Source: Streptomyces violaceorubidus (lineage in GTDB: Bacteria > Actinomycetota > Actinomycetes > Streptomycetales > Streptomycetaceae). From it: a stretch of DNA of 52,469 nt. The position numbers were made by a program, and so were the translations under genes. Position 1 is the stretch's first letter; each line of letters opens with the position of its first letter. The notes under the pieces are model-generated. The model ran no database searches and had not been told where the DNA came from. It was given only the letters and a program-made list of their open reading frames with translations. The stretch is from assembly GCF_000717995.1 (NCBI RefSeq), contig NZ_JODM01000037.1, positions 1 to 52,469 on the forward strand, given 5' to 3'. Positions 23,648-32,259 of this stretch are shown here, in pieces.

Positions 23648-25194
23648 GCGCTCACCTCGGCGTCCGCGTCGGCGGCCCTCGCCGCGGCGTCCGCGTCGGC
23701 GGCCTTCGCGGGAGCCGGGCGCAGCACCTGGTACTCGGCGAGGTCCACGCGGCGCGTCTCGCGCCGGAACTCGGCGGTGGTGCCGGGCCAGACGGTGGTG
23801 TTGCGGCCGCTCGCGTCCAGGTACCAGCTGGTGCAGCCGCCGGTGTTCCACACGGTGCGCTTCATGCGCTCCTGCACCCGGTGGTTCCAGTTGCGCACGG
23901 CGGCGGGGCGCGGGTCGAGGGCGGTGCGGCCGCCGAGGACGGTCAACTGCCGCAGGTAGTCCGCCATGTAGTTCAGCTGGGACTCGATCATCAGGATCAT
24001 GGACGAGTTCCCGAGGCCGGTGTTGGGCCCGATGACCGTCATGAAGTTGGGGAAGCCGGCCGCCGTGCCGCCGCGCAGCGCCTCCATGCCGCCCTTCCAC
24101 GTCTCGGCCAGCGTCCGCCCGTCCGCGCCCACGACGCGCTCGGCGATGGGCATGTCGGTGACGTGGAAGCCGGTGCCGAAGATGATCGCGTCCGCCTCGG
24201 CCTCGGTGCCGTCGGCGGCGACGAGCGTCGACCCGCGCACCTCGCTCAGGCCCCCGGCGACCACGTCCACATTGGGCCGGGCGAGCGCCGGGTAGTAGGT
24301 GCTCGACAGCAGGATCCGCTTGCAGCCGATGCGGTAGCCGGGGGTGAGCTTGGCGCGCAGGGCCGGGTCCTTGATCGCGGCGCCCATGTTGCGCTTGGCG
24401 ATCTGCTCGACGAAGCCCAGCTCGTTGGGGTGCTTGGTGAACGCCTGCACCTGGAGTTCCCGGATGCCCCACAGCAGCCCGCGGCGGAGCCTGGTGGTGG
24501 CGGGCACCGCCCGGTGCAGGGCGCGTTCGACGCCGCTGATGGCCCGGTCCATGCGGGGCATCACCCAGGCCGGGGTGCGCTGGAAGAGGGTGAGCCGGCC
24601 CACCTTCGGCTGGATGGACGGCACGATCTGGATGGCGGAGGCGCCGGTGCCGATCATCGCGACGCGCTTGCCGGTGAGGTCGTAGTCGTGGTCCCAGCGG
24701 GCGGAGTGGAAGACCTTGCCGGGGAAGGAGTCGAGCCCCGGGATGTCCGGGATCTTGGGGTCGGACAGCGGCCCGGTGGCGGACACGACGACGTCGGCGG
24801 TGAGCGTGCCGCGCACGGTCTCGATCTCCCACCGCAGCTGCTCGGTGTCCCACGCCATCCGCTTCACCTCCGAGTCGAAGCGCAGGTGGGGACGGAGCCC
24901 GAAGGTGTCGGTGACGTGCTCCAGGTAGGCGCGGATGTGCTCCTGCCCGGAGAAGGTGCGCGGCCACTCGGGGTTGGGGGCGAAGGAGAAGGAGTAGAGG
25001 TGGGACGGCACGTCGCAGGCGCAGCCGGGGTAGCTGTTGTCCCGCCAGGTGCCCCCGACGCTGCCGGACCGCTCCAGTACGACGAAGTCGGTGATCCCTT
25101 CGTGCCGCAGCCGCACGGCGGCCCCCAGCCCGCCGAAGCCGGACCCGATCACCGCCACCCGTACGTGTTCGTGAACCTGCTCGTGCTCGGCCAT
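23644..25194 (-). CDS. Baeyer-Villiger-type flavin monooxygenase
   Basis: A 516-residue FAD/NADPH enzyme. FAD motif GSGFGG at 17-22, the BVMO fingerprint F157-P-G-K-V-F-H163-S-A-R-W167, and the NADPH motif GTGASA at 182-187; DNSYPGCACDVPSHLYSF near 52-69 is also typical. It would insert oxygen next to a ketone to give an ester or lactone. GGAGG is 7 nt upstream of the ATG. The C-terminus carries an Ala-Asp-rich tail (about 495-512) of low complexity. First gene of a three-gene overlapping operon, divergent from a MerR-type gene. Confidence 0.92.
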   Translation of the reverse strand: MAEHEQVHEHVRVAVIGSGFGGLGAAVRLRHEGITDFVVLERSGSVGGTWRDNSYPGCACDVPSHLYSFSFAPNPEWPRTFSGQEHIRAYLEHVTDTFGLRPHLRFDSEVKRMAWDTEQLRWEIETVRGTLTADVVVSATGPLSDPKIPDIPGLDSFPGKVFHSARWDHDYDLTGKRVAMIGTGASAIQIVPSIQPKVGRLTLFQRTPAWVMPRMDRAISGVERALHRAVPATTRLRRGLLWGIRELQVQAFTKHPNELGFVEQIAKRNMGAAIKDPALRAKLTPGYRIGCKRILLSSTYYPALARPNVDVVAGGLSEVRGSTLVAADGTEAEADAIIFGTGFHVTDMPIAERVVGADGRTLAETWKGGMEALRGGTAAGFPNFMTVIGPNTGLGNSSMILMIESQLNYMADYLRQLTVLGGRTALDPRPAAVRNWNHRVQERMKRTVWNTGGCTSWYLDASGRNTTVWPGTTAEFRRETRRVDLAEYQVLRPAPAKAADADAAARAADADAEVSA

Positions 25195-25218
25195 CCCTGA
25201 GCCTCCACGCTTGCCTGG

Positions 25219-25270
25219 ACCGTCTGGAACCTGGAACCGTCTGGAACCTTGCCAGTGAACACTGGCGCAA
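25219..25270. promoter_or_regulatory. Operator region between BVMO operon and merR
   Basis: A perfect palindrome GCCAGTG-AA-CACTGGC (25251-25266), extended by TT and CAA on the outside. Next to it are two copies of ACCGTCTGGAACCT (25219-25232 and 25236-25249), 17 bp apart. The palindrome sits between the two divergent starts and is a good binding-site candidate for the MerR-type protein or an unlinked TetR protein. Confidence 0.6.
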
Positions 25271-25352
25271 TGGGAGCGTAGAGCAGCTCCGTACTCATGG
25301 GTAGGGGTCGGGCGGAAGAAAGTTACCGGCGGTACGCCATAGGGTCGACGGC

Positions 25353-26000
25353 GTGACCGAGAAGCGCGAATACCGCATGGAGGAACTGGCCCGGCTGGCC
25401 GGCATCACGGTGCGCACCCTGCGCTTCTACCGCGAACGCAAACTGATCCCGCCACCCCGCCGCGAGGGCCGCATCGCCTGGTACGACGACCACCACCTGG
25501 CCCGGCTGCGCACCATCGCGGCGCTGCTCGACCGCGGCCACACCCTGAACGGCATCGCGGAACTGGCCGACGCCTTCGACCACGGCCGGGACGTCGGCGA
25601 CCTGCTCGGCCTCGGCGAGCCGACCGAGGAGACCCCGGTCCGCCTCACCCCCGAGGAACTCGCCGCCCGCTTCGAGGGCGAGGTCACCCCGGAGAACCTG
25701 GCCGCCGCGATGGAGCTGGGCTACCTCGGCACCGACGGCGACGAACTCGTCCACATCAGCCACCGCCTGCTGGAGGTCTCCTCGGCCCTGGTCCGCGAGG
25801 GCATCCCGCTCGGCGAGGTCCTCCAGGCCGGCGCCCGCGTCCGCGAACACGCCGACGCCCTCGCCGCACTCTTCGCCGACCTGATCCTGCGCCACGCCCC
25901 CGAACGGGAACTCCACCGCCTGCGCCCACTGGCCCGCAGCGTGGTGGAGGCGGAACTGTCGCTGGCGTTGGACCGGCGGATACGGAAGGGGTCGGAGTAG
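25353..26000 (+). CDS. MerR-family transcriptional regulator
   Basis: A 215-residue regulator with an N-terminal winged helix (YRMEELARLAGITVRTLRFY, about 7-26, then REGRIAWYDD) and a long C-terminal helical effector domain without Cys clusters, so not a metal sensor. The GTG start is preceded 7 nt upstream by TAGGGT, giving a leaderless transcript. It diverges from the BVMO operon and probably controls it by twisting an over-spaced promoter. The ligand is likely a hydrophobic compound linked to the BVMO pathway; this is inference from position. Confidence 0.88.
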   Translation: MTEKREYRMEELARLAGITVRTLRFYRERKLIPPPRREGRIAWYDDHHLARLRTIAALLDRGHTLNGIAELADAFDHGRDVGDLLGLGEPTEETPVRLTPEELAARFEGEVTPENLAAAMELGYLGTDGDELVHISHRLLEVSSALVREGIPLGEVLQAGARVREHADALAALFADLILRHAPERELHRLRPLARSVVEAELSLALDRRIRKGSE

Positions 26001-26016
26001 GCCCTGGCCCCGGTGG

Positions 26017-26820
26017 TCAGGGGCCGTAGACCACCGTGACCGGCGCGTGGTCCGACCAGCGCTCGGCGTGCGTGGCGGCCCGCTCGACGTACCCCTTGAC
26101 GGCCCTGGCGGCCAGGCCCGGGGTGGCGGCGTGGAGGTCGATCCTCCACCCGCTGTCGTTGTCGAAGGCCCGCCCCCGGTACGACCACCACGAGTACGGC
26201 CCCTCGACGTCCGGGTGCAGCGCGCGCACGACGTCCACGTACCCGCCCTCGGCCGGGTCGAGGACGCGGCTCAGCCACTCCCGCTCCTCCGGCAGGAACC
26301 CGGAGTTCTTCTTGTTGGCGCGCCAGTTCTTCAGGTCGGCCTCGCGGTGGGCGATGTTCCAGTCGCCGCAGACGACGACCTCGCGCCCCTCGGCGGCGGC
26401 ACGCTCGCGCAGGCCCTTGAGGTGGGCGAGGAACTCCCCCATGAAGCGGACCTTCTCGTCCTGGCGCTCGGTGCCGACCTCGCCGGAGGGCAGGTAGAGC
26501 GAGGCGATCGTCACACCGGGCAGGTCGGCCTCGACGTAGCGGCCGGCGGTGTCGAACTCCGCCGAGCCGAAACCGACGCGGACGGCGTCGGGCTCACGGC
26601 GCGTGTAGAGGGAGACACCCGCGCGCCCCTTGGCGGCGGCGGGAGCGTGCGTCACATGCCAGCCCTCGGGCGTACGGACGTGTTCGGGCAGTTGGTGGGG
26701 TTCGGCCCGCACCTCCTGGAGGCACAGCACGTCGGCGGAGGTGTCGGCGAGCCACTCCACGAAGCCCTTCTTCGCGGCGGCGCGCAGGCCATTGACGTTG
26801 ACGGAGGTCACGGTGAGCAT
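26017..26820 (-). CDS. xthA: Exodeoxyribonuclease III
   Basis: A 267-residue AP endonuclease/3'-exonuclease of base-excision repair. Motifs: N8 in SVNVNG, metal ligand E36 in CLQEV, GDWNIAH, NSGFL, and the terminal SDHAPV with the catalytic Asp-His. The ATG at 26820 aligns with the family N-terminus. TATCGT lies 6 nt before it, so the transcript is probably leaderless. The gene converges on merR with 16 bp between stops. Confidence 0.93.
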   Translation of the reverse strand: MLTVTSVNVNGLRAAAKKGFVEWLADTSADVLCLQEVRAEPHQLPEHVRTPEGWHVTHAPAAAKGRAGVSLYTRREPDAVRVGFGSAEFDTAGRYVEADLPGVTIASLYLPSGEVGTERQDEKVRFMGEFLAHLKGLRERAAAEGREVVVCGDWNIAHREADLKNWRANKKNSGFLPEEREWLSRVLDPAEGGYVDVVRALHPDVEGPYSWWSYRGRAFDNDSGWRIDLHAATPGLAARAVKGYVERAATHAERWSDHAPVTVVYGP

Positions 26821-26826
26821 CCCGGC

Positions 26827-26881
26827 ACGATACCGGCACACTGGACGATGTCCCCCTCCGGACTACGCATCGACATACGGT
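26827..26881. promoter_or_regulatory. Back-to-back leaderless promoters of xthA and the GNAT gene
   Basis: On the minus strand TATCGT (26832-26827) is 6 nt from the xthA ATG. On the plus strand TACGGT (26876-26881) is 7 nt from the GNAT ATG. Only 68 bp separate the two starts, so both promoters share one region. Confidence 0.5.
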
Positions 26882-26888
26882 AGGAAGC

Positions 26889-27374
26889 ATGAACATACGC
26901 CGGGTCCCCTTCGACCACCCCGACGCCGTGAAGCTCAACGACGAGGTCCAGGCCGAGTACGACCTGCGCTACGGCGACGGCGGCGACGCCACGCACCTGG
27001 ACCCGGCGGACTTCACCCCGCCGAACGGCCTGTACCTGATCGCGTACGACGAGAACGACACCCCGGTCGCCTCCGGCGGCTGGCGCAGCCAGGACGCCAA
27101 CGACGAGGGCAATCTCGACGGGGACGCCGAACTCAAGCGGATGTTCGTGATCGAGCAGGTGCGCGGGCGCGGGCTGGCGCGCCGCATCCTGGCCGCCCTG
27201 GAGGAGGACGCCCGCGCGGCGGGCAGGACCCGGATGGTGCTGGAGACCGGCACCAAGCAGCCGGAGGCCGTGGCCCTCTACACATCGAGCGGGTACGAGC
27301 CGTGCGAAAAGTTCGGCTACTACCGCTTCCACGAGGAGAGCCTCTGCTACGCGAAGGCCCTCCAGGTCCGCTGA
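26889..27374 (+). CDS. GNAT-family N-acetyltransferase
   Basis: A 161-residue acetyl-CoA-dependent acetyltransferase. The pyrophosphate-binding loop is VRGRGLARRIL (about 91-101, the Q/RxxGxG/A motif), preceded by the strand ELKRMFVIEQ, and followed by VLETGTKQPEAVALYTSSGY in which Tyr of the ALYxxxGY motif is the usual general acid. A generic GNAT; substrate unknown. AGGA sits between the -10 element and ATG and could act as a weak ribosome site. Confidence 0.9.
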   Translation: MNIRRVPFDHPDAVKLNDEVQAEYDLRYGDGGDATHLDPADFTPPNGLYLIAYDENDTPVASGGWRSQDANDEGNLDGDAELKRMFVIEQVRGRGLARRILAALEEDARAAGRTRMVLETGTKQPEAVALYTSSGYEPCEKFGYYRFHEESLCYAKALQVR

Positions 27375-27485
27375 GGCCCTCCCGCCACCGCCGGGCCGCC
27401 CGGGCCCACGGCGGCGGCGCGGACACCCGGCCAGGGCCGTCCCGAGAACGAGAACGGAACCGCTCCCGGGACGGTTGTCGGGAAC

Positions 27486-27530
27486 GACGAAGGTCCCGTC
27501 CGATCGTGATGATCGGACGGGACCTTCGTC
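27486..27530. terminator. 20-bp perfect hairpin between GNAT gene and tRNA
   Basis: Perfect 20-bp arms (27486-27505 and 27511-27530) with loop GTGAT. Located 8 bp beyond the 3' end of the minus-strand tRNA and 110 bp beyond the GNAT gene, so it can end both transcripts. A second, imperfect inverted repeat (CCGTCCCGAG / CTCCCGGGACGG) lies at 27438-27474. Confidence 0.8.
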
Positions 27531-27538
27531 AATGTGCG

Positions 27539-27612
27539 TGGACCTGAGGGGATTTGAACCCCTGGCCCCCTCGATGCGAACGAGGTGCGCTACCGGACTG
27601 CGCCACAGGCCC
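27539..27612 (-). tRNA. tRNA-Ala, anticodon CGC
   Basis: A 74-nt cloverleaf. Acceptor stem GGGCCTG / CAGGTCC includes the G3:U70 wobble pair that identifies alanine tRNA. D stem GCGC/GCGC, anticodon stem CCTCG/CGAGG with loop TTCGCAT (anticodon CGC, reads GCG), variable loop GGGCC, T stem AGGGG/CCCCT with loop TTCAAAT, discriminator A. CCA is not encoded. A long hairpin follows the 3' end. Confidence 0.96.
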
Positions 27613-27667
27613 TTGCAACGAGTGAAACTCTAGCACCCCGTCCGGCCTGCTCAAAAATCCCTTACGG

Positions 27668-28924
27668 CTACTCGTTGGCCGCGCGGGGACGGTCGCCGTC
27701 CTCGTACTGGTCGAAGAGCGGCGTGCGGCCCCGCTCCCTGGCCCGGCGGGCCGACGCGGCGCGGCGGGCGTCGCTGCGGCCCGGGGTCTCGGGACGCTCC
27801 TCGGCCGGTGCGTCCGCCGGGCGGTCCCGGTCCGGCCCGGCGGCGGGGGCGGCGCCCTCCCGGTCGGGGGCCACGGCACTGGAGCGGGCCGAGCTCCACG
27901 CGTCCGGCGCCGCGAGGTCCACGTCGGGTGTGGCGCGGGGGGCGACCGGGGCGGTGACGTAGGTGGGCAGGGGCACCGGGACGGGGTCCCAGCTGTCGCC
28001 CTGCGGGCGCCCTCGGCGTTCTCGCTGCTGGTCCACCCACTCGGCGTGGTCGGTCTGCTCGACCAGTGCCCGCCGGTCCGCGGCGAGCGCCGACATCCCG
28101 GCGGCGGGCTCCGCCTCGGGCCCCTCGTCCGGCTCCTCGGCGTCGAGGTCGCCGACGGTGCCGGGGGCCGAGGGGGCGGGCCCGCGCCGGCGCGGGCGGG
28201 GGTCGCGGTCGCGCAGTCGCTGCGCGGCGGCCTCGGCCTGGCGGCGGTCCATCTGGAAGGCGAAGCGGCGGCGCTCCTGGGCGCGCAGGTGGGCGATGTA
28301 GGCGCTGAGCAGCACCGCGGGCACTCCTGGTGCCCACAGGAAGGCGAGCCCGCCGACCGCCGCGACGACCGCGCCGAGGGTGAAGGCCAGGAACAGCATC
28401 ACGGTCGTGCGCCGGCGGCGTGCGAGCACCTTGCTGCGCCGGGCCCGGGCCGCGGCCGCCGGTGAGACGGGTGCGCGCCGGGCCTGCGGCACCCGTGCCC
28501 GCGCCGGTGCGGCGCCGGTGCCGGAGGAGTCGCCGGCTTCCGGGGACGGTCCGGGTCTCGGGCCGCGCTCGGGGCCGCCCGTCTGCGGGCGTGCCGCCTC
28601 GGGCCGCTCCGCCGTCTGCCGCGGTGGGACCGGTCGGGTGTGCCGTCGGGTCCTGGACACGGCGAAGGCCCGGACGTCCACCGAGTCGGTGACGGCGTCC
28701 GGAGCGTCGGCGTCGGACTCCGCCTCGTCGGCGGAGCGCGACCGCAGGTCCTTGGCGTACCGGCGCTCCATGCCCGCCCGTCCGGACAGGAGCCGGATGG
28801 CGGTGCTGAAGCGTTCCGTTGGACGGGCCTCGTTCAGCTCGTCCTGCCTACGGAGCCACATCGGCACCAAGTAGGCGGCCCAGGCCCCGACGATGACTGC
28901 GTAGATGAGGCCGCTGCTGCTCAC
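27668..28924 (-). CDS. sepX: Membrane division protein SepX/GlpR
   Basis: A 418-residue protein with an N-terminal membrane helix (about 5-22, SGLIYAVIVGAWAAYLVPMW), a disordered Pro/Ala/Arg-rich cytoplasmic stretch (about 30-170), two more helices (about 173-193 and 196-213) and a long charged C-terminal tail. The motif WLRRQDELNEARPTERFSTA after the first helix is typical of actinobacterial SepX/GlpR, reported to act at the divisome and, in Corynebacterium, to bind the MoeA-like protein Glp. The MoeA-like gene lies four genes upstream. GTG start; TACCGT 7 nt before it implies a leaderless transcript. Confidence 0.85.
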   Translation of the reverse strand: MSSSGLIYAVIVGAWAAYLVPMWLRRQDELNEARPTERFSTAIRLLSGRAGMERRYAKDLRSRSADEAESDADAPDAVTDSVDVRAFAVSRTRRHTRPVPPRQTAERPEAARPQTGGPERGPRPGPSPEAGDSSGTGAAPARARVPQARRAPVSPAAAARARRSKVLARRRRTTVMLFLAFTLGAVVAAVGGLAFLWAPGVPAVLLSAYIAHLRAQERRRFAFQMDRRQAEAAAQRLRDRDPRPRRRGPAPSAPGTVGDLDAEEPDEGPEAEPAAGMSALAADRRALVEQTDHAEWVDQQRERRGRPQGDSWDPVPVPLPTYVTAPVAPRATPDVDLAAPDAWSSARSSAVAPDREGAAPAAGPDRDRPADAPAEERPETPGRSDARRAASARRARERGRTPLFDQYEDGDRPRAANE

Positions 28925-29097
28925 GTCTCACACGGTAGAGGGGTTTGCGTGAGGCCATCCGCCAATTGAGCCGGTGTGTCGCACGATCTGGCTGATATTT
29001 CGAACTTTTCTTGTGATCGATCCGATCAGCAGACTGCCAGGACCGCGAAATTATCCGCTTTCGGATGGTCGTGACCCGATCAATTTCGAACGTTTAT
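28925..29097 (-). promoter_or_regulatory. AT-rich promoter region of sepX
   Basis: This 173-bp gap is visibly richer in A+T than the surrounding genes. It contains two copies of TTTCGAAC (28998-29005 and 29084-29091) and a small hairpin ATCCG-CTTT-CGGAT (29053-29066). It separates sepX from the GNAT-moaB-moaC-glp-galU group and should hold the sepX promoter and regulator sites. No known Bld/Whi box is recognised with confidence. Confidence 0.45.
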
Positions 29098-29778
29098 TCA
29101 ATTTCCGGTGGTGCCGGCACCACCGGTGGTACCGGTGTTGCCGCTGTTCCCGGCGTTCGGTGTGCCGCGGTGCCGTGACCGGTGCCATCGCCGCAGCATG
29201 CCCTCGGGCACCTCCTCCGCGGTGAGCGCGAAGACGAGGTGGTCCCGCCAGGCTCCGTCGATGTGCAGATATCGCGGCCTCAGGCCCTCCTCCCGGAATC
29301 CGAGTTTCTCCACCACCCGGCGGCTCGGCGCGTTCTCGGGACGAATACAGACCTCGACGCGGTGCAGTCCGACGGTGCGGAAACAGTGGTCCACGGCCAG
29401 CGCCACGGCCGTCGGCATCACCCCGCGGCCGGCCACCGCCTCGTCCACCCAGTAGCCGACGTGTCCGGAGCACATCGAGCCCCAGGTGATGCCGGCCACC
29501 GTCAACTGGCCGACCAGGCGCCCCTGGTACTCGATGACGAACGGCAGCATCCGGCCCGCGTGGGCCTCGGAGCGCAGGTGCCGCACCATCTGCCGGTAGG
29601 TCGGCCGGTGCGCGATCGGGCCGCCGGGCCCGGGCGGCGGGATGGTGGCCTCCCACGGGCGCAGCCAGTCCCGGTTGCGCCGGTTGACCTCGCGCCAGGT
29701 CCGCTGGTCGCGCAGCCTTATCGGCCTCAGGACGATGTCGCCGTCCCTCAGCTCCGCGGGCCAGGAGGGGCTGTTCAG
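29098..29778 (-). CDS. RimJ-like GNAT acetyltransferase with probable CTG start
   Basis: A 226-residue acetyltransferase of the RimJ/RimL (ribosomal-protein-Ala N-acetyltransferase) type. The N-terminal strand DIVLRPIRLRDQRTW, then RPWEATIPPP, AGRGVMPTAVALAVDHCF (acetyl-CoA loop) and RRVVEKLGFREEGLRPRYL are typical. No in-frame ATG, GTG or TTG precedes this conserved N-terminus. CTG at 29778 overlaps the moaB stop as CTGA and has GGGGG about 7 nt upstream, so it is the likely start. The first ATG (29589) would remove 63 residues, including the first strand. The C-terminus is a Gly/Thr/Asn-rich tail. Confidence 0.8.
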   Translation of the reverse strand: MNSPSWPAELRDGDIVLRPIRLRDQRTWREVNRRNRDWLRPWEATIPPPGPGGPIAHRPTYRQMVRHLRSEAHAGRMLPFVIEYQGRLVGQLTVAGITWGSMCSGHVGYWVDEAVAGRGVMPTAVALAVDHCFRTVGLHRVEVCIRPENAPSRRVVEKLGFREEGLRPRYLHIDGAWRDHLVFALTAEEVPEGMLRRWHRSRHRGTPNAGNSGNTGTTGGAGTTGN

Positions 29779-30314
29779 CTCGCACCCCCACCGCTGGCGG
29801 GTCTCGGGTGGTCGCCGCCGCGCAGCTGGTCCACGGCGTGCCTCAGCAGCGGCTCCAGCACGGCGAGGCCGTCCTTCACCCCGCCGGAGGAGCCCGGGAG
29901 GTTGACGATCAGCGTGCCGTTCGCCACTCCGGCCAGTCCCCTGGAGAGCGCCGCCGTCGGCACCTTGTCCCGGCCGTACGCCCGGATCGCCTCCGCGATG
30001 CCCGGCACCTCGTAGTCGATCACCGCCCGGGTCGCCTCGGGGGTGCGGTCGGTGGGCGAGACGCCGGTGCCGCCGGTGGTGACGATGACGTCGTAGCCCG
30101 CCTCGGCGCCCGCGCGGAGGGCGGCCTCCACGGGGTCGCCGTCGGGGACGACCCGGGGTCCGTCGACCGCGAAGCCGAAGCGGCGCAGGCCCTCGGCGAC
30201 CAGCGGTCCGCCCTTGTCCTCGTAGACACCGGCGGCGGCCCGGTTGGACGCCGTGACGACCAGGGCGGCGTACGGCCCGGAAAGGGCCCCACCGGCGCCG
30301 TCGTCCGGCGTCAT
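29775..30314 (-). CDS. moaB: MoaB/MogA-family molybdopterin adenylyltransferase-like protein
   Basis: A 179-residue molybdenum-cofactor protein; MogA-type members activate molybdopterin by adenylation before metal insertion. Motifs: [35 protein letters not shown] (the substrate-binding TGGTG loop), and [15 protein letters not shown] overlaps the moaC stop as ATGA. In actinobacteria this gene usually lies between moaC and a RimJ-like gene, as here. Confidence 0.88.
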   Translation of the reverse strand: MTPDDGAGGALSGPYAALVVTASNRAAAGVYEDKGGPLVAEGLRRFGFAVDGPRVVPDGDPVEAALRAGAEAGYDVIVTTGGTGVSPTDRTPEATRAVIDYEVPGIAEAIRAYGRDKVPTAALSRGLAGVANGTLIVNLPGSSGGVKDGLAVLEPLLRHAVDQLRGGDHPRPASGGGAS

Positions 30315-30823
30315 GACCTGGTCCAGTCGCCGGACTTGCCGCCCGTCTTCTGCTCCACCCGGACGTCCGTGATGACCGCTCCCTTGTCGACCGCCTTGAC
30401 CATGTCGACCACGGTGAGCGCGGCGACGGAGACCGCGGTGAGCGCCTCCATCTCGACGCCCGTGCGATCCGTCGTCTTCACCGTGGCGGTGATCTCCACG
30501 GCGTCGTCCGCGACCGACAGGTCCAGTTTCACACCGGAGACCGCCAACGGGTGGCACAAGGGGATCAGGTCGGGGGTGCGCTTGGCGCCCATGATGCCCG
30601 CGATCCGGGCGGTGGCCAGGGCGTCGCCCTTCGGCACGCCCTCGCCGCGCAGCAGCTCGACCACGCGGGGCGCGACGAGGACGCGTCCACTGGCGCGGGC
30701 GGTGCGTGCGGTCACGTCCTTGCCGGAGACGTCGACCATCCGGGCGGCGCCCGCCTCGTCGATGTGCGTCAGCCGGTCCTGCGGGTCCTGTCCGCTGCTC
30801 GGCGGTCGGTCCTGCGTACTCAT
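30311..30823 (-). CDS. moaC: Cyclic pyranopterin monophosphate synthase MoaC
   Basis: A 170-residue enzyme of the first step of molybdenum-cofactor synthesis, making cyclic pyranopterin monophosphate together with MoaA. Family motifs: [38 protein letters not shown] with the catalytic His, [10 protein letters not shown] and the C-terminal [12 protein letters not shown] at 30823 is the only start that fits; GGGAG is 12 nt upstream. moaA, moaD and moaE are not in the window. Confidence 0.93.
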   Translation of the reverse strand: MSTQDRPPSSGQDPQDRLTHIDEAGAARMVDVSGKDVTARTARASGRVLVAPRVVELLRGEGVPKGDALATARIAGIMGAKRTPDLIPLCHPLAVSGVKLDLSVADDAVEITATVKTTDRTGVEMEALTAVSVAALTVVDMVKAVDKGAVITDVRVEQKTGGKSGDWTRS

Positions 30824-30909
30824 GCTCGTGTGGGGCTCCCGGTCCTGGCCCGGCGCGGTGCGGCGCGTGGGCCTGCTGTGCGCGACACGGTACCGCCATC
30901 GGAGCCCGC

Positions 30910-32259
30910 TCAGCCGAGCAGGACCACCTCGACCTCGGCACCGGGCTCGACGGACTCGGTGTCCTCGGGGACGACGATCAGCGCGTTCGCGTGCGCGAGG
31001 GCGGCCACGAGGTGGGAGCCGGAGCCGCCGACGGGGGTGACCGATCCGTCGGCGTGACTGCCCCGCAGGAACTGGCGGCGGCCCTTCGGCGAGGTCAGCG
31101 CCTTGTCCGCGGCCAGGTACGCGGTGACCGTGGGGCGGTGCACGTCGGGCAGACCCATGAGGGTGCGGATCGCGGGACGCACGAACAGCTCGAACGAGAC
31201 GTACGACGACACCGGGTTGCCCGGCAGGGCGAGCAGCGGAGTGTGGTCGGGGCCGATGGAGCCGAAGCCCTGGGGCTTGCCGGGCTGCATGGCGAGCTTG
31301 CGGAAGTCCACGCCGCCGCCCGGCTCGTCCTCGTCGCCGACGTGGGCCAGCGCCTCCTTGACCACGTCGTACGCCCCGACGCTCACGCCACCGGTGGTGA
31401 CCATCAGGTCGGCGCGCACCAGCTGGTCCTCGATGGTGGCCCGCAGGGTCTCGGCGTCGTCGGAGACCGCGCCCACGCGGTAGGCGATGGCACCGGCGTC
31501 CCGGGCGGCGGCGGTGAGGGCGAAGCTGTTGGAGTCGTAGATCTGACCGGCCGCCAGCTGCTCGTCGGGCTGGACGAGTTCGCTGCCGGTGGAGAGCACC
31601 ACCACGCGCGGGCGCGGGCGCACCCGTACCGTGCCCCGGCCGATCGCGGCGAGCAGGCCGATCTGCGGCGGGCCGAGGACGGTGCCGGCCGCCAGGGCGC
31701 GGTCGCCGGAGCGGACGTCGCTGCCCTGCGCGCGGACGTGGGCGCGTGCCTCGGCCGGCCGGTACACGTGGACGTGGCCCTCGGCGCCCTCGGGGGCGAG
31801 GCTGCGGGCGCGCATGCCCGCCACGGGGCCCTCGCCGAGCCCGCCGTCGGTCCACTCGACGGGGACGACGGCTTCGGCGCCGGGCGGGAGCGGGGCGCCG
31901 GTCATGATGCGGGCGGCCTGACCGGGGCCCACGGTGATCGGGTCGGCCTGGCCTGCGGCGACGTCTCCGACGACCTCCAGGACGGCGGGGAACTCCTCGC
32001 TGGCGCCCGCGACGTCGGTGACCCGCACCGCGTAGCCGTCCATGGAGCTGTTGTCGAACGGCGGCAGGGACAGCGGCACCGTGATGTCGTCGACCAGGAC
32101 GCACCCCTGGGCGTCGAGCAGGTTCAGCTCGATCGGGTCCAGGGGACGGACGGTGGCCAGGACGTCGTCCAGGTGGTCCTGCACCGACCACAGCCGGTCC
32201 GGACCGGGGCCCGCGGCGGCGTGGTCGTGGCCGGTGTCACGGTGTGCGCTGCTGCTCAA
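30910..32259 (-). CDS. moeA: MoeA-family protein, probable divisome partner Glp
   Basis: A 449-residue MoeA/gephyrin-E-type protein. It keeps the family motifs [54 protein letters not shown] and [20 protein letters not shown], so it may insert molybdate. In Corynebacterium the MoeA-like protein encoded next to galU (Glp) binds FtsZ and the membrane receptor GlpR/SepX; gene context here is the same. Whether this copy works in cofactor synthesis, division or both is not decidable from sequence. TTG start overlaps the galU stop as TTGA; the N-terminal 20 residues are His/Gly-rich. Confidence 0.85.
   Translation of the reverse strand: MSSSAHRDTGHDHAAAGPGPDRLWSVQDHLDDVLATVRPLDPIELNLLDAQGCVLVDDITVPLSLPPFDNSSMDGYAVRVTDVAGASEEFPAVLEVVGDVAAGQADPITVGPGQAARIMTGAPLPPGAEAVVPVEWTDGGLGEGPVAGMRARSLAPEGAEGHVHVYRPAEARAHVRAQGSDVRSGDRALAAGTVLGPPQIGLLAAIGRGTVRVRPRPRVVVLSTGSELVQPDEQLAAGQIYDSNSFALTAAARDAGAIAYRVGAVSDDAETLRATIEDQLVRADLMVTTGGVSVGAYDVVKEALAHVGDEDEPGGGVDFRKLAMQPGKPQGFGSIGPDHTPLLALPGNPVSSYVSFELFVRPAIRTLMGLPDVHRPTVTAYLAADKALTSPKGRRQFLRGSHADGSVTPVGGSGSHLVAALAHANALIVVPEDTESVEPGAEVEVVLLG

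Noticed and set aside
27539..27612. Integration site (attL/attR) of an element at the tRNA-Ala gene
   Set aside because: No duplicated tRNA 3' end, integrase or foreign-looking block is found beside it.
29098..29589. Short version of the RimJ-like gene starting at the first ATG
   Set aside because: It would lack the conserved DIVLRPIRLRD strand and RPWEATIPPP that are encoded in frame just upstream.
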